The notes beneath the pieces were generated by a model that had not been told where the DNA came from, made no database searches, and was given only the letters and a program-made list of their open reading frames with translations. From Comamonas_F sp047606565 (GTDB lineage Bacteria > Pseudomonadota > Gammaproteobacteria > Burkholderiales > Burkholderiaceae_C), in the NCBI GenBank assembly GCA_047606565.1, contig JASGEH010000184.1:1-7523 (forward strand): 7,523 nucleotides of DNA. Direction: 5' to 3'. Positions 4,988-7,523 of the stretch are shown piece after piece. Position 1 is the stretch's first letter; the number at the start of each line of letters is the position of its first letter. The translations under genes and the position numbers were made by a program.

Positions 4988-6847
4988 TCAGTCGTCGAGC
5001 AGCGAGACGTCGCGCACCGCGCCCTTGTCGGCCGAGGTGACCAACTTGGCATAGGCCTTGAGCGCGGTCGAGACCTTGCGCGGGCGCGGCTGGGCGGGCT
5101 TCCAGCCTTTGGCGTCCTGCTCGGCGCGGCGGCGCGCCAGTTCCTCGTCGCTCAGCAGCACGTTGATGCTGCGCTGGGGGATGTCGATCAGCACCTTGTC
5201 GCCGTCGCGCACCAGGCCGATGGCGCCGCCGGCCGCCGCTTCGGGCGAGCAGTGGCCGATCGACAGGCCCGAGGTGCCGCCCGAGAAGCGTCCGTCGGTC
5301 AGCAGCGCGCAGGCCTTGCCCAGGCCCTTGGACTTGATGTAGCTGGTCGGGTAGAGCATCTCCTGCATGCCGGGGCCGCCCTTGGGGCCCTCGTAGCGCA
5401 CGATGACGATGTCGCCGGCCTTGACCTTGTCGGCCAGGATGTTGGCCACCGCCTCGTCCTGGCTCTCGGTGACGTGGGCCGTGCCCTCGAACACCAGGAT
5501 GCTTTCGTCGACCCCGGCGGTCTTGACCACGCAGCCGTCGAGCGCGATGTTGCCGGTCAGCACGGCCAGGCCGCCCTCGGTGGAGAAGGCGTGCTCGACC
5601 GAGCGGATGCAGCCCAGCGCACGGTCGGTGTCCAGGCTGGGCCAGCGGGTGTCCTGGCTGAAGGCGGTCTGCGTCGGGATGCCAGCCGGGCCGGCGCGGT
5701 AGAAATGGCGCACGGCCTCGTCGTCAGTGCGCAAGATGTCCCATTGCGCCAACGCGTCACCCAGCGTGGGCGCATGCACCGTCGGCACGTCGGTGTGCAG
5801 CCGTCCCGCGCGCTCGAGCTCGCCCAGGATAGCCATGATGCCGCCGGCGCGGTGCACGTCCTCGATGTGGTACTTGTTGGTGTTGGGCGCCACCTTGCAC
5901 AGCTGCGGCACGACGCGCGAGAGGCGGTCGATGTCGCGCATGGTGAAGTCGATGCCGGCCTCGCGCGCGATCGCCAGCAGGTGCAGGATGGTGTTGGTGG
6001 AACCGCCCATGGCGATGTCCAGCGTCATCGCGTTCTCGAAGGCCTTGAAGCCCACCGCGCGCGGCAGCACGCGCGCGTCGTCCTGCTCGTAGTACTGGCG
6101 GGCCAGCTCGACGATGCGCCGGCCGGCGCGCCGAAACAGCTTTTCGCGGTCGGCATGGGTGGCCACCACCGTGCCGTTGCCCGGCAGCGACAGGCCCAGC
6201 GCCTCGGTCAGGCAGTTCATGGAATTGGCGGTGAACATGCCCGAGCAGGAGCCGCAGGTCGGGCAGGCCGAGCGCTCGACCTCGGCCACGTCGGCGTCCG
6301 AGTAGCTGCTGTCGGCGGCGATCACCATGGCATCGACCAGATCGAGCTTCTTGAACTCGATCTTCTTGGTCGCCGGGTTGGCCAGCTTGGTCTTGCCGGC
6401 TTCCATCGGGCCGCCGGAGACGAAGATCACCGGGATGTTCAGGCGCATGGCGGCCATCAGCATGCCGGGGGTGATCTTGTCGCAGTTGGAAATGCAGACC
6501 ATGGCGTCGGCGCAGTGCGCGTTGACCATGTACTCCACCGAGTCGGCGATGATGTCGCGGCTGGGCAGCGAATAGAGCATGCCGTCGTGGCCCATGGCGA
6601 TGCCGTCGTCCACCGCGATGGTGTTGAACTCCTTGGCGACGCCGCCGGCCGCCTCGATCTCGCGGGCGACCAGTTGGCCCAGGTCCTTGAGGTGGACGTG
6701 GCCCGGCACGAACTGGGTGAAGGAATTGACCACCGCGATGATGGGCTTGGAGAAATCGTCGTCCTTCATGCCGGTGGCACGCCACAGCGAGCGGGCGCCC
6801 GCCATGTTGCGACCGGCGGTCGAGGTCTTGGAACGGTAGATGGGCAT
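4988..6847 (-). CDS. ilvD: Dihydroxyacid dehydratase (IlvD)
   Basis: A 619-residue protein, close to the 616 of E. coli IlvD and very similar throughout. It dehydrates 2,3-dihydroxy-isovalerate and 2,3-dihydroxy-3-methylvalerate to the 2-oxo acids leading to valine, isoleucine, leucine and pantothenate, in the cytoplasm. Iron-sulfur and metal-binding blocks are intact: NCDKITPGM (121-129; Cys122), SACPTCGSCSGMFTANSMNC (193-212, with Cys195, 198 and 201) and the family signature DGRFSGGTSGLSIGH near the C-terminus. The start is set by MPIYRSKTSTAGRNMAGARS, the usual IlvD N-terminus. The frame is open to 6958, but those residues (PIEAHPQARIRRPIRP) are not IlvD-like. No clear Shine-Dalgarno sequence precedes the ATG. 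A GATAAT hexamer about 145 bp upstream and a small ORF in between suggest a long leader. The glycosyltransferase gene downstream may be cotranscribed. Confidence 0.98.
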   Translation of the reverse strand: MPIYRSKTSTAGRNMAGARSLWRATGMKDDDFSKPIIAVVNSFTQFVPGHVHLKDLGQLVAREIEAAGGVAKEFNTIAVDDGIAMGHDGMLYSLPSRDIIADSVEYMVNAHCADAMVCISNCDKITPGMLMAAMRLNIPVIFVSGGPMEAGKTKLANPATKKIEFKKLDLVDAMVIAADSSYSDADVAEVERSACPTCGSCSGMFTANSMNCLTEALGLSLPGNGTVVATHADREKLFRRAGRRIVELARQYYEQDDARVLPRAVGFKAFENAMTLDIAMGGSTNTILHLLAIAREAGIDFTMRDIDRLSRVVPQLCKVAPNTNKYHIEDVHRAGGIMAILGELERAGRLHTDVPTVHAPTLGDALAQWDILRTDDEAVRHFYRAGPAGIPTQTAFSQDTRWPSLDTDRALGCIRSVEHAFSTEGGLAVLTGNIALDGCVVKTAGVDESILVFEGTAHVTESQDEAVANILADKVKAGDIVIVRYEGPKGGPGMQEMLYPTSYIKSKGLGKACALLTDGRFSGGTSGLSIGHCSPEAAAGGAIGLVRDGDKVLIDIPQRSINVLLSDEELARRRAEQDAKGWKPAQPRPRKVSTALKAYAKLVTSADKGAVRDVSLLDD

Positions 6848-6866
6848 CGTGGTTTCTAGGGAAAAG

Positions 6867-6953
6867 TCACGGGAAGGCGTTGGGCGAATTGGGCGGCGGA
6901 TCCGGGCCTGCGGGTGGGCCTCGATCGGATGGGCCATCTTGCGCGCCCTGCAT
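6867..6953 (-). other. Candidate 28-codon proline-rich leader ORF before ilvD
   Basis: This ORF starts ATG CAG GGC and ends in TGA 19 bases before the ilvD ATG. It has a strong Shine-Dalgarno match, AAGAGG (plus-strand 6959-6964), with 5-nt spacing, better than the one for ilvD itself. The peptide has nine prolines in 28 residues, including a PPP run at 19-21, and no Leu, Ile or Val, so it is not a classical branched-chain attenuator peptide. It could be a regulatory upstream ORF whose translation is coupled to ilvD, or chance. No homologue is recognised. Confidence 0.25.
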
Positions 6954-6992
6954 ACCAACCTCTTGAGCCGTGCCGGGGGGCAAACAGCCCCG

Positions 6993-6998
6993 ATTATC
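6993..6998 (-). promoter_or_regulatory. Candidate -10 element for ilvD
   Basis: GATAAT on the minus strand matches TATAAT at 5 of 6 positions in very G/C-rich surroundings. It would start transcription near 6986 and give a leader of about 140 nt that contains the small ORF at 6867-6953. The expected -35 position shows no TTGACA-like sequence. GGGGC (6977-6981) and GCCCC (6987-6991) form a 5-bp inverted repeat at the putative start site. Confidence 0.4.
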
Positions 6999-7064
6999 TC
7001 GCAGCCCCCGCCCGGGCGCTGACGTGGGCCTTTCGGGGCCCCAGCCGACCTGGCGCTCCCTGGG

Positions 7065-7070
7065 TAAGAT
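7065..7070 (+). promoter_or_regulatory. Candidate -10 for a leaderless esterase mRNA
   Basis: TAAGAT matches TATAAT at 4 of 6 positions and ends 7 nt before the ATG at 7078, placing the expected transcription start at or next to the A of the start codon. There is no Shine-Dalgarno sequence at a usable distance. No clear -35 is visible. Confidence 0.35.
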
Positions 7071-7077
7071 GCCCGCC

Positions 7078-7523
7078 ATGAAAATGCCCAAGCCCGCCAC
7101 CCTGGCCGCTCTCGCCGCCACGCTCGCCATGACCCTGTCCACCCAGACCTCGGCTGCCGCCGACACGGCCAACGCCGCCGCCCTGCCCGGCTACGCCCCC
7201 GGCGCGCAGATCCTGCACGTGGACAGCCAGCGCGGCCAGATCGACCAGATCAGTGGCGTCATCTATTCGCAGATCATCTCGACCCGCGCGGTGCGCCAGC
7301 TGCGCATGTCGCTGCTGGTGCCGCGCACCACCGACCTCAAGCCCGCCGTGGTCTACTTCCCCGGCGGCGGCTTCACCTCGGCCGACCACGAGAAGTACAT
7401 CGAGCTGCGCTCGGCCCTGGCCGAGGCCGGCTTCGTGGTCGCCGCCGTCGAGTACCGCGTGGTGCCCGACAAGTTCCCTGCCCTGGTGCAGGACGGCAAG
7501 GCCGCCGTGCGCTACCTGCGCGC
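7078..7523 (+). CDS. Exported alpha/beta-hydrolase (esterase/lipase), N-terminal part, cut by window edge
   Basis: The frame runs open from this ATG to the end of the window (148 complete codons). It begins MKMPKPATLAALAATLAM and continues to STQTSAAADT, a Sec-type signal peptide with a likely cleavage after about residue 25-27, so the product is probably periplasmic or secreted. The mature part shows an alpha/beta-hydrolase core: LRMSLLVPR (75-83), AVVYFPGGGF (90-99; the GGG oxyanion-hole motif, with Pro where many esterases have His), then AGFVVAAVEYRVVP (117-130), FPALVQDGKAAVRYLR (133-148). This order is typical of carboxylesterase/lipase-like and BD-FAE-type hydrolases that cleave esters or acyl groups. 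The GXSXG nucleophile and the rest of the triad lie beyond the window, so substrate class cannot be given. In-frame ATGs at 7069 and 7084 are alternatives. It is divergent from ilvD. Confidence 0.85.
   Translation, partial: MKMPKPATLAALAATLAMTLSTQTSAAADTANAAALPGYAPGAQILHVDSQRGQIDQISGVIYSQIISTRAVRQLRMSLLVPRTTDLKPAVVYFPGGGFTSADHEKYIELRSALAEAGFVVAAVEYRVVPDKFPALVQDGKAAVRYLR

Noticed and set aside
4916..6859. 647-codon plus-strand frame opposite ilvD
   Set aside because: It is a mirror frame of ilvD. Long antisense frames are common in G/C-rich genes, and the His/Gly/Val/Ala-rich product lacks family features.
6848..6958. N-terminal extension of IlvD to an upstream start
   Set aside because: The conserved IlvD N-terminus begins at MPIYRSKTS. 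The upstream residues are not IlvD-like and the region looks like a leader.

Overview
The window is GC-rich chromosomal DNA with the strong G/C third-position bias and gene types of a Gram-negative proteobacterium. I infer a betaproteobacterium (Burkholderiales, Comamonadaceae-like) from overall character, not from a marker gene. It holds seven protein genes, packed closely on both strands. I see no rRNA, tRNA, CRISPR array, insertion sequence, prophage or integrase. No gap between genes exceeds 300 bases.

Layout. (1) 64-531, minus: an Lrp/AsnC-type regulator, divergent from (2) dadA, D-amino acid dehydrogenase (672-1970, plus). The 140-bp space between them carries a perfect 13-bp palindrome that could be the regulator's operator. 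(3) 1978-2397, minus: a HIT-family nucleotide hydrolase, convergent with dadA and only 7 bp away. (4) 2597-3538, plus: a calcineurin-type metallophosphoesterase of the LpxH/YbbF-like group, resembling the PlcP phospholipase C type more than classical LpxH. (5) 3626-4885, minus: a GT28 glycosyltransferase like monogalactosyldiacylglycerol (MGDG) synthase, convergent with gene 4. (6) 4988-6847, minus: ilvD, dihydroxyacid dehydratase, upstream of and co-directional with gene 5. (7) 7078 to the window edge, plus: the N-terminal part of an exported alpha/beta-hydrolase (esterase/lipase), divergent from ilvD.

How the genes work together. The regulator and dadA look like a self-contained D-alanine/alanine catabolic unit. 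IlvD serves valine, isoleucine and pantothenate synthesis. Genes 4 and 5 may form a membrane-lipid remodelling pair: a PlcP-like enzyme would strip phospholipid head groups to diacylglycerol and the glycosyltransferase would add sugar to it. Such pairs are known in phosphate-starved bacteria. Upstream of gene 4 is a four-unit repeat with the 7+4 (11-bp) periodicity of a Pho box, but its TGTCA core points the opposite way from gene 4, so the link is suggestive only.

Most of the window is ordinary core metabolism. The parts worth a second look are the putative lipid-remodelling pair, the 11-bp-periodic repeat, a GAACNTGTTC dyad on both sides of gene 4, a proline-rich leader ORF before ilvD, and starts that look leaderless. 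I found no clearly novel multi-gene system.
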